Notes: generated by a model from the sequence alone, not told the origin. Positions 1-11,819 are shown, counted from the stretch's first letter. The stretch is DNA of 64,000 nt from Cylindrobasidium torrendii FP15055 ss-10 (GCA_000934385.1 KN880475.1:62001-126000), one strand, 5' to 3'. A program made the numbers and translations.

Positions 1-290
1 AATGTTCCCAATTTGAGCAGTTTTCCATAATACACGACCTCGTGAGGGTCCAGCCCACGTTCTTGCAGAATATCGCTGTAGGCCTTGAACACCGGGAAGA
101 AAGACGAAGCTGCATCTCCAGCGCGGGTAATAATGACATCTATGAGCTCAACGTCGGCTGGTGTCAGGCCGGATAGTTCGGGGACTGGCGCGGACGATGA
201 CTGAGAGGCGCCTAGAGACGCGACAGACTGCGACAGATCCGTCGGCGCCACCTTGACGGGAGGGGAGGAGCGAGTCGGTCGAAAAGCCAT
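1..290 (-). CDS. SFI1: Probable SFI1-type spindle pole body protein, N-terminal part
   Basis: An open frame of 96 codons runs from an ATG at 290 to the window edge without a stop, so only the N terminus is present. It starts MAFRPTRSSPP, has a Ser/Pro-rich stretch, then a predicted helical segment containing TRAGDAASSFFPVFKAY and ending around VVYYGKLLKLG. From memory this resembles the N-terminal conserved block of basidiomycete Sfi1 proteins, which bind centrin through many helical repeats and form the half-bridge of the spindle pole body. Those repeats would lie outside the window, so the assignment rests on a short block. The start is the first ATG after the upstream spacer and gives a typical disordered N terminus. 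The gene is head-to-tail with GID2. Confidence 0.45.
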   Translation of the reverse strand, partial: MAFRPTRSSPPVKVAPTDLSQSVASLGASQSSSAPVPELSGLTPADVELIDVIITRAGDAASSFFPVFKAYSDILQERGLDPHEVVYYGKLLKLGT

Positions 291-498
291 CCCTTATATG
301 GCGATCATGGTGGCCGGAAGGTGAGATCGTTCAACGGGAACGTGACCCTGCGATCATGTTGCTCGGACCTCGGTACCATTACGACGGGTCGACGACCAAA
401 TTGAAATTCAATTGTAGACCCAAAAACAATGATAATTTCGTGGTTTTAAAGTGGTACACTATGTTACACCCATATGATACAAATCCTCCTCTCCTTAT

Positions 499-1905
499 TC
501 AGAATACGACCCTCACTGCCGCAGTTGGGGAGGACTCGTTAGGGCAATAAGGGCATTTGACGCGTCTGTATGGGTCTTGAGGTTTGTACAAATTACAAAC
601 GCATGAGTTAACACACCCTATACCGCCCAAAGGCTTGCTAATCTTGTTCAAACTGTCTTTGGCAATGACATGGCCACAGGTCATCATCATTGGTGGGTTT
701 CCGAGGGTGGACTGCTCCTTGGACACTGGGCAAGTGAAGATAGAGTGGTAGCGATGCTCTGGTGCAATGGCAAGCTCAATCTACCAAACGCATCAGTTGA
801 CATCCCAAATTATCCTTGGCTCACAGACTCACTGGGACCTCATCTTCTTGACTCCACTCAGTCTTGGTCTCCTTCAAGACACGCCTGGCCTTCTCAATCT
901 TCGCAAGAGCTCCGCCACCGCCGATGCGTGTGACAGTCTCTAGAGGAACTTGTTGGCTGAGCCCTAGACTGGCGCAGAATTCCTTTGCAAACAAAGGCTC
1001 GACCTCGGTATGTATTTCGGGTGAGGTGAGATCGGCGTATGGGGAATGTCGCAGTCTAGAGGCAGGGAGGTAAATGATGCAGGTCATTAACCGCTTCACC
1101 TCCTCAACGTGTTCGTGGTAGAATGGCGCTAGCGACATGTGTGCGTAGGTAATGGCCTGGGCCACTTCTGGTGGGTCTGAATGCAAAAGCAGTCGCAGAT
1201 ATTGAGACCGATGTAGGTAGAATTCGAGCGGGGATCCTCTGCTGTGCAAGAAGTCCTCGTGTTCTTGAGCCCATCTACGTAGACACTTCAGTGATGTTCA
1301 TAGTGCAGACAGAGGTTGACGCACTGGAGAGCAGGCTGGACGTCGCCTGTACGTAGGAATGAAAGAATCGTATGCATCTTCTGGAAGCTCGCGCGCATAT
1401 CTCCAGGAACGTTGGCGTCGGATTCCTTGAATATGGCGTTTAGCTAAAGCCACAAGACTAACCCGTGCGACCTACCCGTGCAAGTGTTTCGGCAGCATCG
1501 AACTGGCCAGTACGAAGCAGATATTGTACGATAGTTTCTTCTAATGCGTGTACACTTTGATCTTCCGCAAACTTATTCGGTACTGCAGGAACAGGGACTG
1601 TGAATTTCTTGCCCCTCCATGAGCCAACTCTTTGGCAACACTTCCTGACGACGCACCTTGTCAATCGCCTTTCCAAGACGCGACATTGACGCATAAACCT
1701 CCTTCTGCCTGTCGTCGATATCCTTCTTCTTCATTTCGAGCTGGCGCAGGACGGCGGATCGGTTCACTGGCACTCCTGATGCTTTGACTGATTCAAGGAA
1801 GCTAACGAGGCCGTTGATAGAGTCTGATATTGAAGGTGCTTTCCCCTTTCCGCGACATTCTGCAGCTTGCTCGAGCGTCCCGAGCTCCTTCAGCAAGGGC
1901 TCCAT
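499..1905 (-). CDS. GID2: GID/CTLH E3 ubiquitin ligase subunit Gid2 (RMND5 family)
   Basis: Spliced minus-strand gene, about 390 residues. The N-terminal part contains SMSRLGKAIDK, matching the SVSRVGKAIDK block of human RMND5A. A CTLH/CRA region follows (SPLEFYLHRSQYLRLLL against SSLEFKLHRL). The C terminus carries the divergent Gid-type RING: CGHVIAKDSLNK, then KCPYCP. About 50 nt that interrupt the RING are removed as an intron with a GTGTGT donor and CATACAG acceptor, giving GIGRVKCPYCP. In yeast, Gid2 pairs with Gid9/Fyv10 as the RING dimer of the GID ligase, which degrades gluconeogenic enzymes when glucose returns. The start at 1905 (MEPLLKELG) was chosen over an upstream in-frame ATG at 1968 because it gives the family's usual N terminus. 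Other introns near 1440-1490 and 1270-1310 follow GT-AG rules. Confidence 0.9.
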
Positions 1906-1977
1906 TGGTCTCGATGGTGGATGTGTGAAGGTGAGGTGATTCACGGGCCGTACATCCGAAGCGGTCATGTTCAGTAC

Positions 1978-2006
1978 TTACACGGCCGTACAAATGACCT
2001 GACGGA
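1978..2006. repeat. 29-bp inverted repeat, left copy
   Basis: These 29 bases are the exact reverse complement of 3141-3169. In both places the repeat encodes the same C terminus, RQVICTAV followed by TAA, reading outward toward the window-left end here and toward the right end at 3169. The two copies are about 1.1 kb apart. Confidence 0.9.
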
Positions 2007-2141
2007 ATTCAGGCGAAATCCAATCCAGCGAGTTTCCGCCGGCGATCATCTGGATATCTCCTGGCGCTCCGGGTGGATCCCACTCGCCGTACCAGCCATC
2101 GTCTGTCCACCAACACACCCATGGGAGCCAGATAAAGAGCG
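1978..2141 (-). CDS. Terminal exon of an unrecognised gene (fragment)
   Basis: A minus-strand open segment begins after a good acceptor (CTGACCAG, just above 2141) and reads through a Trp/Gly/Asp-rich sequence (WWTDDGWYGEWDPPGAPGD), ending RQVICTAV and a TAA at 1978. It lies only about 70 bp upstream of the GID2 start. I do not recognise the protein. Possible upstream exons lie at 2300-2500 (minus frame with LCTSPIATAMGQGWWP), but I could not connect them, and the region also holds a retroposon-like insertion. It may be the 3' end of a small gene or a gene relic. The last 29 bases are repeated in inverted orientation at 3141-3169. Confidence 0.3.
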
Positions 2142-2577
2142 CTGGTCAGCACTCTAGCATTCTGGATGGTAGCTATTCCACCCCCTTTCCATACATCTAT
2201 GATTTACGTGATATCACTGTAATTGCGCTGCAAAGTCCATCTCCAGCCCTCTCCTTTCATATATCCCCCTTCGTTCCCTGTACAAGACGGATAATTTAGA
2301 GAGGACATTGAGAAAATTCAATCACTCTCTGTTTTGCTGCTGTTAACACACACACTGTTCGAATGTTCAGCTTGTCGGCGGGCCACCAGCCCTGGCCCAT
2401 GGCAGTCGCGATCGGCGATGTGCACAGGTTGTCAGACGCCATCACATCCATTTCGCCCTCGCGGCCCAGCGACGACCTCACGCTCTGCCCGCTCTCGAGG
2501 CTGCTCGAGCTGCTTCTCCAAACCAGCTACTTGGTCGATTATAGCCTGACTTTCGAGCCCTCAGCGCAGGATTCTTG

Positions 2578-2663
2578 GCAATATGCGACTTTTTTTTTTT
2601 TTGAATCTCAAGTTTTTCGTCGTTACAAGCTATCTAGCTAACGGGACTAGCAATATGCGACTT
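2578..2663 (-). mobile_element. Short retroposon-like insertion with 14-bp target duplication
   Basis: GCAATATGCGACTT occurs at 2578-2591 and again, identically, at 2650-2663. Between them lie about 58 bp starting with a run of 13 T (2590-2602). A poly(T) head flanked by a perfect 14-bp direct repeat is what target-primed reverse transcription leaves when a short poly(A)-tailed RNA inserts on the minus strand. The body is too short to assign to a SINE or LINE family; it could be a 5'-truncated element or a bit of cellular transcript. It sits in decayed sequence outside any gene I can call. Confidence 0.55.
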
Positions 2664-2929
2664 CCAGGCCAAATTGGACACGTCACCCGCCAACTCCCAG
2701 TGCCGTCAAACCCCTCTCAAATTCATACGGCTTGTACGAGACCATTGCCGTAGCAAACACTTGACGCCGAACCGCACCATCGCGCAGAGGTTGCAAATGG
2801 GCATTGACATTACAGATTCGGATGCGTGTTATACATTGTATATTTACTTACTTGTGGGGTGGTACACTGCCGCATTCTGCTCTATTCGTTGTACCTAGTG
2901 TTGCCGACCGTCCTTATTCAAGTGTAGAT

Positions 2930-3169
2930 AGAGCCTCCAAATTAATGCAATGCATTCGGAATGGCTATTTGGATTTTGCGCCACATGTATTCAGCTCAGC
3001 TAGTTGCGCGGCAGTCAAAGTCTGCCCAGCAGGCGCGTCAAGAAATCCATGTTGTGCGCGCTGGCGCACCAGCGGTGGGTACACCATTTGGATCCCATCC
3101 GGACGGCCATCCGGTTTCCGGTTTCGGCAAAATCTTGGGCTCCGTCAGGTCATTTGTACGGCCGTGTAA
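2930..3169 (+). pseudogene. Decayed inverted copy of the 1978-2141 exon
   Basis: Beyond the perfect 29-bp repeat, patches of similarity continue upstream on this strand. Examples are a GGATCC...CCGGA...GCCA segment near 3090-3110, and a Leu/Trp/Pro-coding patch near 2960 that resembles the start of the minus-strand exon. Frame and spacing are not kept. I read it as a degraded inverted duplicate rather than a working gene. The alignment was made by eye and is weak outside the 29-bp core. Confidence 0.3.
3141..3169. repeat. 29-bp inverted repeat, right copy
   Basis: Exact reverse complement of 1978-2006. It ends in the same stop codon in the same frame (RQVICTAV, TAA). Confidence 0.9.
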
Positions 3170-4494
3170 CTGAGCGCTGTAGATATCTCATTCTCATTCT
3201 CACTCCCACCATCGGCCATGCAAACGCCCAGTTGTGACGTTAGGGTGTTTTACAACCGCAAGTTCGTCACAGCGGATTTTTGTAGGCAACTGGTGGTTGC
3301 CGAGGAGACCAAAATGACTAGCGAAAGTGTAGCGATTTCAGTAGAACCTAGAGTAAATACGATACAGCGCTCTACTTATATAGTATTTACCATAGAAGAT
3401 CAAAGAAGATAAAAGAATACTCTAGAGGTAAGAAAAGAGAGAATAAGGCAATAGAAAGAGGAAGAAGTCTACCCCACGGGGGCGGGACCAAAAGAAACGT
3501 GCGGTCATAATGAATCGACGTGCCTAGCGCGTCGATGACCTTTTATGGGTGTACCGACATGCCGCCGTTACACCAGTGTACAGCTTGTATCAGGCGGTTC
3601 TCTATTGCTTGTCGCCCCCTCAAGCACTACCCGCTCGATAAACATTACCGATTTACACATTAGCTTATAGACCAGTGACACGAAGCGTGCAAATCGCTCG
3701 AAAACATATCACTTAGGTCACACTTCTCTCACTTTTAAATGCCCCACCTTTCTTTCAACCAAGTTCTCTGCGAAAAATGCTTTTCTTGAGCTTCAATTCA
3801 GATGTTTTCAGAGCCTGAACGACAAGAACTGGATTTGTGGTAATCAACAACTTAGTCCAATTACCAACTGTATCAGTCCTCGATTGAAAACATGACGGTA
3901 CTACGCTTATTGGTAACAATGGATGGTGTGCTGCTGTGGGCAGGCATTCATACCTCTCGCTCGTCACAGCTCGACGCTACTCGCAAACCACATTGGGACG
4001 GCCTAAACCTCGCATTAGGGGCAGCGCTCCTCAAATCACTATATCATAACTCTAGCTGATTTCTATAGGCTAGCTCTGCCCAATGTAAGAACGATTCGAC
4101 ATTAACGAGCACAATCGTCCCTCATACGATGAGTCTTCGAACGGTCTAACTTTCACGTGTCTTGAGCCATAAATTCACTCGATAGCACAAGATCTTGAGT
4201 CCTACAGTTTCTTGCAAGGAGACATTGACAAAATTCGCTTATGATATGCAGTCGTCGTTTCTGGCGTTCACTGTCACGCCAAAACCACCGCATCTCAAAC
4301 ATAGTCAAGAATGATATAACCCAACGCTTCGAGAACGCTTCGAGGGCCTTGTCGTGAATATAGTCTGGTGCACCGTGGTCTGATTAATACCGTTGGCATT
4401 GTGTGTCCAAATCTACCGATCAGATTCTCGGTCCATTGATCCGAGTGGCCGACATGTAAATTTTGATCGGTATGCTGAGGTTGCATTCACAATC
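3170..4494. other. Gene-poor spacer before NSA1
   Basis: No coding region is supported here. The segment 3340-3470 is purine-rich and AT-rich, with a TATATAG-like motif, and is followed by a pyrimidine/GC patch. The general texture recalls the inside of a retrotransposon LTR, but I found no target duplication or matching second LTR. The short open frames at 3218-3412 and 3755-3967 show no codon bias or family resemblance. The final ~200 bp should hold the NSA1 promoter and 5' UTR. Confidence 0.5.
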
Positions 4495-5937
4495 ATGCCG
4501 CGCTTTCTCACAGGCGACAGTATCGGAAATGTCAAAGCCGCGGTATACAATGACGACAAAACTACGTCTCTTAGCACTTTGCACACTGGAAAAGGCCCTG
4601 GGGAAACAGTAGGAGCGATCCAGACGATGGCAGTTGGTAAAGTGGGTGGGCGAACGATGGTGTGTACCTATGCTGCCTACCTATGCTAGCGGCTTACCTA
4701 TGACAAGGAAGCTTGCTACAGGATCTTCTGATGGTTCTGTATCGTCCTATAACCTCACCGAAGACTCACTTGAGACCGTGAAAACATGGAAGGAGCCCCG
4801 TCTCCGGGCAGACAAAAAGTTTATTGGAATGTCCTTAACAGAAATGTGCGTGTCCAAAAAGGAATTTCCATTCGCAGCTCATTCTGGAACAGAGGCACAT
4901 ACACCTGCACGAGCAATGGGGCGCTGCAGCTAGTACCGCATGATGAATCTGTGGCTTCTACTTCCCTTCTGCCTACGCGCCTCTGCGGATGGCGCCTCGC
5001 AAAAGGAGACGAAACGTTTGCCTATGGTGGTGATGAGGTTGATCTTTCTGTGTGGAACACTGAGCGCGCATTCAAGTCCTCCCCACCTGAATCCAAAAAG
5101 CGGAAACGCAATGAACTCTTCCCTGCAGAAGTTTGGCGAGCGAAGAATGTTTGTATAAGTTTCTAGTCGCCAACACATCATCTTTTAACTATCTTACAGG
5201 TTGCAAATGACCATCTCACGCTGCGGCAACCCGTTCGAGTGACCTGCTTAGCCCACGCCTCTGACTCTACTTCACGTATATTCGCCGGCACCCAACTTGG
5301 ACATCTCAGGCAATACGACATACGCGCAGCGCGTAAGCCCGTGTCAGACTGGCGCAGCGTCTTCCCTTCGAAGAAGGGTATCGAAACCATGGAGGCTGGA
5401 TTCCTTGAGCAGTATGTCGTCTCGTGATAAAATAAAGCGCACATCTGACCGTTCACCTTCTTTACAGTGAGCTCTTCGTTGCGGACTCTGGCACAGACAT
5501 GTGTTCCATCGACACACGGACAGGTCGTATACTGTATCACTACAGCGGTAAGTCGAAGCTACTCAGCTATGCGTTGTATTGGGCTCAAGGGTCTCCCAGG
5601 TATTGCGGGGGCTGTATCCTCAATTGCCACATCCCCTGGTATGGTGGCATCCGTAGCCTTCGATCGGTTTGTGCGTTTTCACAGTACCGCGGCGCCTCCA
5701 GCGCAGGCCGGCGAAAACCTGGACGAGCGAGGCAAAACGCTCGAAAAAGTGTATGCTGTGGGCTCTCCCACAGTCATCATGTGGGATCAGGATGTGGAGT
5801 CTGCCGTGGCTACCGGCAGTGAAGAGCATGTTGAGGATGAACTCTGGGATAATCTGAGAAATGTGGGTGACGAGGACGAGGAGGAAGAAGGGGGTCATCA
5901 TAGACGCCGAAAAAACGTGCGGGTTGGAAATAATTAA
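4495..5937 (+). CDS. NSA1: Ribosome biogenesis WD-repeat protein Nsa1 (WDR74 family)
   Basis: About 400 residues after removal of short introns. The N terminus MPRFLTGDSIGNVK is the family's characteristic start and fixes the ATG at 4495. Further family landmarks are LATGSSDGSVSSYNL in the second blade, SLTE near residue 95, the block ELFPAEVWRAKNV, and the late blades with GTQLGHLRQYDIRAARKPVSDW and ASVAFDRFVRFHS. The C terminus is an acidic run (DEDEEEEGG) followed by a basic tail, as expected for a nucleolar factor. Nsa1 is part of the pre-60S particle (with Rix7-released Nsa1 intermediates in yeast) and folds as a seven-bladed propeller. Four introns are evident, for example a GTGTAC donor at about 4662 and GTATGT-like ones near 5420-5467. 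Stop TAA at 5935-5937. Confidence 0.92.
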
Positions 5938-8644
5938 TGTTCACTCTCCCAGAACCCGACTGCGTTCATCTGAATGCATGATATTCGATGTACTGTACCT
6001 CCCCGCTAAATGTATTACAGTGTGGGAACTGTGTCATTGATGCCTTCTACCAGACCATCTGCGCCCAGGCAAACATCACAGTCGATCGGCTTGAAAACGA
6101 CTCTCGGTTTATGAAATACGGCGACTTCGACAGATATCACTGATCCAAGCACTTCACTCCTTCGTGTACTACATCAGATGCTTCTTCATGTAATGTCACC
6201 ACCAGTTACACTTTAAGATCCAACCCTCGCGTCCGCAAATTGGCTTGCGACGAGACCTTGTCGCAGCGACGGTGCTTCTTCCGCACGGGGCCAGTCCTTC
6301 ACAGTGGACATTCGTTGACGCTCGCCCATCCGAAGATCGCGCATTAAAATTCGTGCATCTATGCACTAAGTAATTCACTGAGGTCCTCTGTTCTCACTGT
6401 AGAGTTGTTAATATCCGCTTGGCATCGGACGCGTCTTCTTGGACTGACAAACAATGTACCTTCGACACCGGAACGCATGGTTAATACTAATACGAAGGGC
6501 TGACGGCTGCGTAAATACATATTCAAAGGCATTGTCAGTGCCGAGAGCGGCTTTTCATTGTCCAAAAAGGGTATACATGGTTCGTGACATGTAGCCCCGA
6601 ATGGCCGGGCGATCATGCTCAGACGCAGAGCTAGTCATTACGATTCAAGGAATACGACCTTGGGATCAGGTTATGCGTCGAAAAATGTTTTGAACCATGC
6701 ATGATCTGTGTCTAGAAGTTTTATATGGTATTTTTGGGAACAAGCACTCACGAGATAGTGCATGCGACGTGCGTACGCTTCCACCACAATATAATACACG
6801 GAATGTGTCGGCGTACAGATGCAAGAGGTGAGCGGTATCCTGATTTGCCAGCCATTGGGCTATTGTTCATGTAGTCTTCTTCTCCAGGAATCGGAGGCCC
6901 TCCGCTGCTACTGACTTTTGCTGACCCCGGCCATTCAGTACTTATAACTGTCAACAGCATATCAATGCGGGGAAGAGCCCACCTATGCACGTCCGTTCGG
7001 ACTTGTCATGGCAGATGTCTTCTCAGGATACAGTCACAATGTTTCGAGCATTCCGTATGGGATGGGGAAGAGCCCAAGGCAATGGTAGAGCTGTAAGAAT
7101 GTGTGAAGACTGGCGGGCACAAGCCGCCGGACACACTCAATCAGGGGCGCGCTTCAACTTGGGGGACGGGCGACCCACAGCGACGCCCGGTGTAGTAAGA
7201 AGATACTGTAAAGATAAAGGTGTGTGGGTAACTTACTAACAAACATAATATGTCTCGACTGAGCGGTCTCGGGACGCTCAGAGTGTGCTGAGACGTTAGA
7301 AATAGACAGTATGAGCTATCCCATCCGATCTCCGACTGTCCGAGATGGCTGCGATGAATTCTTAGTATAGGGCCCGCCCCGAAAACATGGAGACCATGCC
7401 TATTGAGTGTACACACACTCACCGGTTCCTGGCCGTCGAGATACTCTATGAGGTGGAACGGTTAAACTCAGTAAGATCTAGCCCAGTTGTTACAAAGATG
7501 CCAGTGTGAACAGTGAAATTAGTTCTCAGAAAATCTGTCGCAGTACAGACAGAGTTTAGAACACACCGTAAATGATGTAGACCGAGTGCTTCCTAATCCC
7601 GTAAAAGCCACCCAGAAAACGACAACTCACCCTTGATGTATTGATGTTGTGCTATAATCAATGGGATACGGTGGCGTTGGGATGATCAATAACATCCTAT
7701 CCTGCGCACACCCCACCACTCTATCTACGGACCATCAGCTGAAGATGGCGCGCGCGCCCATGATGGGTGGCTCGGGAATGGCTTGTGTCATGCTCTACGG
7801 AAAGAACATGCCCGGTGTGGCACAGGGCTTCCACCGGGGATATGATCCTCAACTTTGAAGCAACTGCATCATGCGATTCTGCAGGGTACAAGGCGTTATC
7901 CCATAAGGTTCTAGTTCAATCTGAATGCAAAAGCTTTGGAAGAACTCGTCCCCAAGTCCGAGGAGCCCCTCAGAAGTGAGTAGTGAATATGTGGCGCGCG
8001 CAGGCCAGGCTATTGGTGGTTCACGTTCATGCATCATGATTGAGAGGATTAACATGCAGAACGCAGGCTCAGGACATGCATCTCACATGACTTTGCGGTG
8101 TGAGGCGGCCTACCTTGGTCATTCGAAGGGCGACGATTTGCGGATGCGAGGTAACAACGCCTCGTCGATACGCGATTTCGACAACCTCGGAAGGTTGGTC
8201 ACCAGCTTGAGGGATTGGACGAAAGAAAGGTTGTGTATGAGTCAGACTGGATCTCTAATATACAAGTTCGCGCGTGTGTTGTTGTGCCGCAGCGCTCGGG
8301 CATCGTGCTAGCAATGAAATGAGGCGCTAGCTGCTAGCGTTAAATCCATGAATTCATCCGACCTGTGTGTGTGTCGATAAAGCGCGTCGTAAGCGTACCG
8401 CGTTGGAATGTGCTGATACCTTACGAAAAAAAATAAGTGCTTGAATTAGGCTGGAAATAAATAAGGAAGCTCCAGGGTCTGCACGCAGGAACGCACGAGA
8501 TGGTACTGTAAGGATGAGCAAACCGAGATCCAAGCAGCCATCTGCGGCGATCAATATAGCTGCCCGGCTACTTATACTGACCATTGTTGTTAGCTGGTGA
8601 TCGTGACTTGTTGTTTCCAGCCATCATACCCGCCGTGGGCTTAC
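5938..8644. other. 2.7-kb stretch without a confident gene
   Basis: No long open frame stands out. On the minus strand several exon-like pieces have good splice borders. One lies around 8050-7850 (68 open codons with balanced composition). One near 7705-7640 ends at a GTGAGT donor. A 24-nt piece at about 7452-7429, reading EYLDGQEP, sits between an acceptor CATAG and a GTGAGTG donor. A terminal piece occupies 6213-6358. I could not join them into one frame or recognise a family. A decayed or poorly conserved minus-strand gene is the best reading. No RNA gene was seen. Confidence 0.35.
6213..6358 (-). CDS. Candidate terminal exon, unknown protein
   Basis: A minus-strand open segment follows an acceptor-like CATAG and ends at a TAA at 6213-6215. 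It reads MRDLRMGERQRM early and VKDWPRAEEAPSLRQGL later. Third codon positions are GC-rich like the neighbouring genes, and the other two frames are poorer. No family is recognised, and the upstream exon that should match its phase was not found, so this could be chance. Confidence 0.2.
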
Positions 8645-11487
8645 ATGAAGACAGAATCAAGCTACGAGACGGAGAATTACCTCGGTGGAGCCGGCGGCGG
8701 AGATGGACTGTTCCGCTTCTACAACGGTGGGGTCGACGACAACACCGATGGTTCAGACGAGGTCTCTGTTGCCCCGTCGCGTCGCAGCTCGCGCGCCCAG
8801 CCCAAAGTGTGCGTCTCAAATTTTCCTCTTATCCACGCCCAGCCCTTATGGACTCACAGAAACTCTGGTGGCGCGTGTGTTCACTGTAAATCCCTCAAGG
8901 TACGCGCCCCGCCACACTTCTCCGCCCGATTCCCTAATACCTCTCAAGGTCCGCTGCGAATTGTTGGCTGGCCAAAGTAGGTGTGAGCGATGCAAACTCG
9001 GCAACTACGAGTGCGTGCCGCGGACGAGGAAGAAGAGGAAGCCCGCCCCGTGCGTAGCGTTGTCTTGGCGCGCACTGCTCATCTCTGACCGTGGCCCACA
9101 GAACGCACGAGGACCTCCAATTACGCGCAAATGGACAAGACCTGCAAATCGAACGTCTTCTGCGCGAACTAGACGACTTGAAGGCGGCCAATAAGATCCG
9201 GGATCGCCTGTCCAAGACACCAGTGTTTCCAGATGGTATGTGCGACCATACCCGCGAGACCGCCGTGCACTAAGCATCATGCAGCCGCAGTGAAGCGACG
9301 GTACCCTGCAAGTACATACGATGTAATGGTGCGGGGAAATTCACCCTCTGAGCGTGATGTGTTTGCCCAACTTCCCCCGTGTAGGGTCGTCCGCATGCTT
9401 CTCCAGCTCTGGCTAATGTTCCGCGGCCAGTGCGTATTGATACCTCATTGCCAAACCCCAGGCCGCCAGACATCGTGCGCTTTTGCTCCTTAACATCCCA
9501 GGATATTGGATCCCTCTTCACTCTGTAAGCATTCATTGTGTGCATACTTCCATTTCCCATCTCAGACCATCCCCGCAGATTTTTCGAGCGAGTGAATGTG
9601 AATAACTCTTGTCTCAACGTCAACCTTTCGTACCCTAACTCTCTGTCCAGCCTTACTTCTCCATATTAGATCCAGACTATCACACTGCTCATTCGTTGAT
9701 CTGGACTAGTCCTTTCCTGTTTACTGTCGGTAGGTGGCTGCTATCGGAGTCTTTTGCCCCATCTCATACGTCTTGCTCAGTCTGTGCGACCGCATCAAAA
9801 TACTACACCGACAGACCAGAAGTCCATCCTGTAGCTCTGGGATTCGCCCGCGACGCCGCTGCTCAGTCTATCGTCGAGGGATACAAAAGTGTCGACATCT
9901 GCCAGGCCTATCTCCTCATGGCAGTCTATGCGCAGCCCAAGAAGAAATGGGAAGAAGACAGGCGTTGGGTGTTCCTAGGAGTGGCCGTCAGGTATGCTCG
10001 GTGACAGAATGCGTGAACCCATGCTCAAGATGCGATATCAGGATGGCACTTGAACTGGGGTTGGACAAAACAAGACCTGGACACGATCAAGAATCCACCA
10101 ACCGAATACGCACTTGGTTGAATTGCTTCTGTGCAGACGGCTCACATGCGATCCAATTTGGAAAGATGCCCATGCTCAGGCTGGACGACCCGCTGGCACT
10201 CAACTCGCAAAATTGGTACCAATTGTCGGAATACAACATTCTCTTCGACGTGCACCTTTGTGCGTACGTGCAGGTCATCGTCATAATGGAGCGGTGGCGT
10301 AAAGTAACGGACGGCAACCTTCGCCAGCGAGTTCGTGATGTGAGGTTGAATGCCCTGCGTCCATAGCACATTCGCTCACGACTTCATCAGGGTTTTGATA
10401 TTGTCACTGCTGCAACGGACACAGAAGAGCAATTAGCTCATGAGCTTGTTCTCTGGTTACAGCGATATGAAGAGCAGAACCTGCGTCAACGTGAGTACCC
10501 TGCCTCGGCAGAAGGTTCTGTTTGTCTAATGTCTTTCCAGCTTGGGGAATCTGTGTCTATCGTGGAAACACTACACGACTGTGAGCCCCGCTTCATGAAA
10601 TCCTTTCAAGGTGCTGACCTTTCCTAAGCATTGTGGCTTACCTTCGCCTGGTCGTGCTCGCCCTCGCATTTCAGTGTGTATGTAGGCCAAAGGTGGGCTC
10701 GCCACGGCTCGCGGACATTGCTGCGCGCGCTATCGCGGCTGCCCAGGAAGTCATACACATTGTCTTGAACGATCTTTGCCCAACCGGGAATCTGAAATAC
10801 GCAATGGAGGCTAACTTTGTCTACGTTTCGTATGCAGCTGGCTTTTTGGTCAACGTGAGTTTGTACATCATGCGGGTATCTCGAAAATGGGACTTACTAT
10901 TGACACCAGCTACTGCGGCCCAAATTCTCGCATCTTATCGACGTGCACCTTCGAGTGGATCTGTTCAACCTGGTACACAAGCTGGTGCAGACACTTTTGA
11001 GCCCTGTCGTGGCCATGAGTGATAGTCATACCCCTGCGTTATATGCGCGCTTTATCAAAAACCTCATGGTCAAAAACGAGGTGGTCTCCCCCGAGACCAT
11101 GCAACATCGTTCTTCCCCGTTGGACGAAAATTACATTAACCCAGCTGGGCCGTATTGGCCAGACGTCCGTCAATCAGAATCACCCCCTTCGAGTGGTTCC
11201 AACCATTCCCACAATGATATCGACATGGACTTGAGCTTGACGCACTTTGGTGAGTCGAAGGCGTGTTCTTTACCGACGATGCCGTTGGCTGACACGCGTG
11301 CACAGTTCGAACCGTCCAGGCCGTTCCCGCTGCAGCGATGGATCTGAATGATGAGGTGCCGGCAGGGGCGAGCGGATATTCCATGCAGCAGTGGCAAGAG
11401 CATTGGCAGCAGACAAACCAAGAAAGCTACTCCCAGTGGAATGCCCAAGCTCATTACCATGAACAACAGTATCCATGGCGTCCATGA
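8645..11487 (+). CDS. Zn(II)2Cys6 transcription factor with fungal-specific TF domain
   Basis: A multi-exon nuclear regulator. Near residue 60 a Zn2Cys6 binuclear cluster is visible with the spacing C-x2-C-x6-C-x8-C-x2-C-x6-C (CVHCKSLKVRC, then CERCKLGNYEC) followed by a basic linker RTRKKRKP. An intron (GTACGC...) splits it after the third-cysteine linker region. A short coiled coil follows (QIERLLRELDDLK), then the fungal-specific transcription factor domain, recognisable by KKKWEEDRRWVFLGVAVR, MALELGLDK and RIRTWLNCFCADGSHAIQFGK. The C terminus is Gln/Trp/Tyr-rich (QQWQEHWQQ) and ends at the TGA 11485-11487. The architecture recalls PrtT-like regulators, but the target genes cannot be inferred. 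The true start may be in an upstream exon, because the frame stays open before 8645 (PSYPPWAYMKTE). Confidence 0.85.
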
Positions 11488-11819
11488 ACATCGTGACTCC
11501 CGTTTATACTAACGGTCTGCTTATGACTCCCTATCTCTCGTCGTAAATGCGTTTATCGCCTATATCTTACGCGTCTGTTTGTACTAATCCGCGACGGCGC
11601 GTTGTATATACTGTATCTCATCCGGGACACTTCAGCTGTATCCACTGTATTATTTGCGTCGTGCATTTTTTGTTTTTTTTTGGATTCTTCTAGCTCTATA
11701 CATTGTTTACATTTTTTGGTCATTTTTGTTGCCAAGTCGGATCGGTGTGTGAATATGTTGTCGTTGTTACAGACTCCGAGCGAGATTGTGATGGCCACCG
11801 AGGCTTGCGTCCGACCACC

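Noticed and set aside
3246..3575. Possible solo LTR (starts TGTTTTAC, ends TTACACCA, internal TATA-like motif)
   Set aside because: The flanking 5-mers (TAGGG and GTGTA) are not a target duplication, and no second LTR, primer site or polymerase remnant was found.
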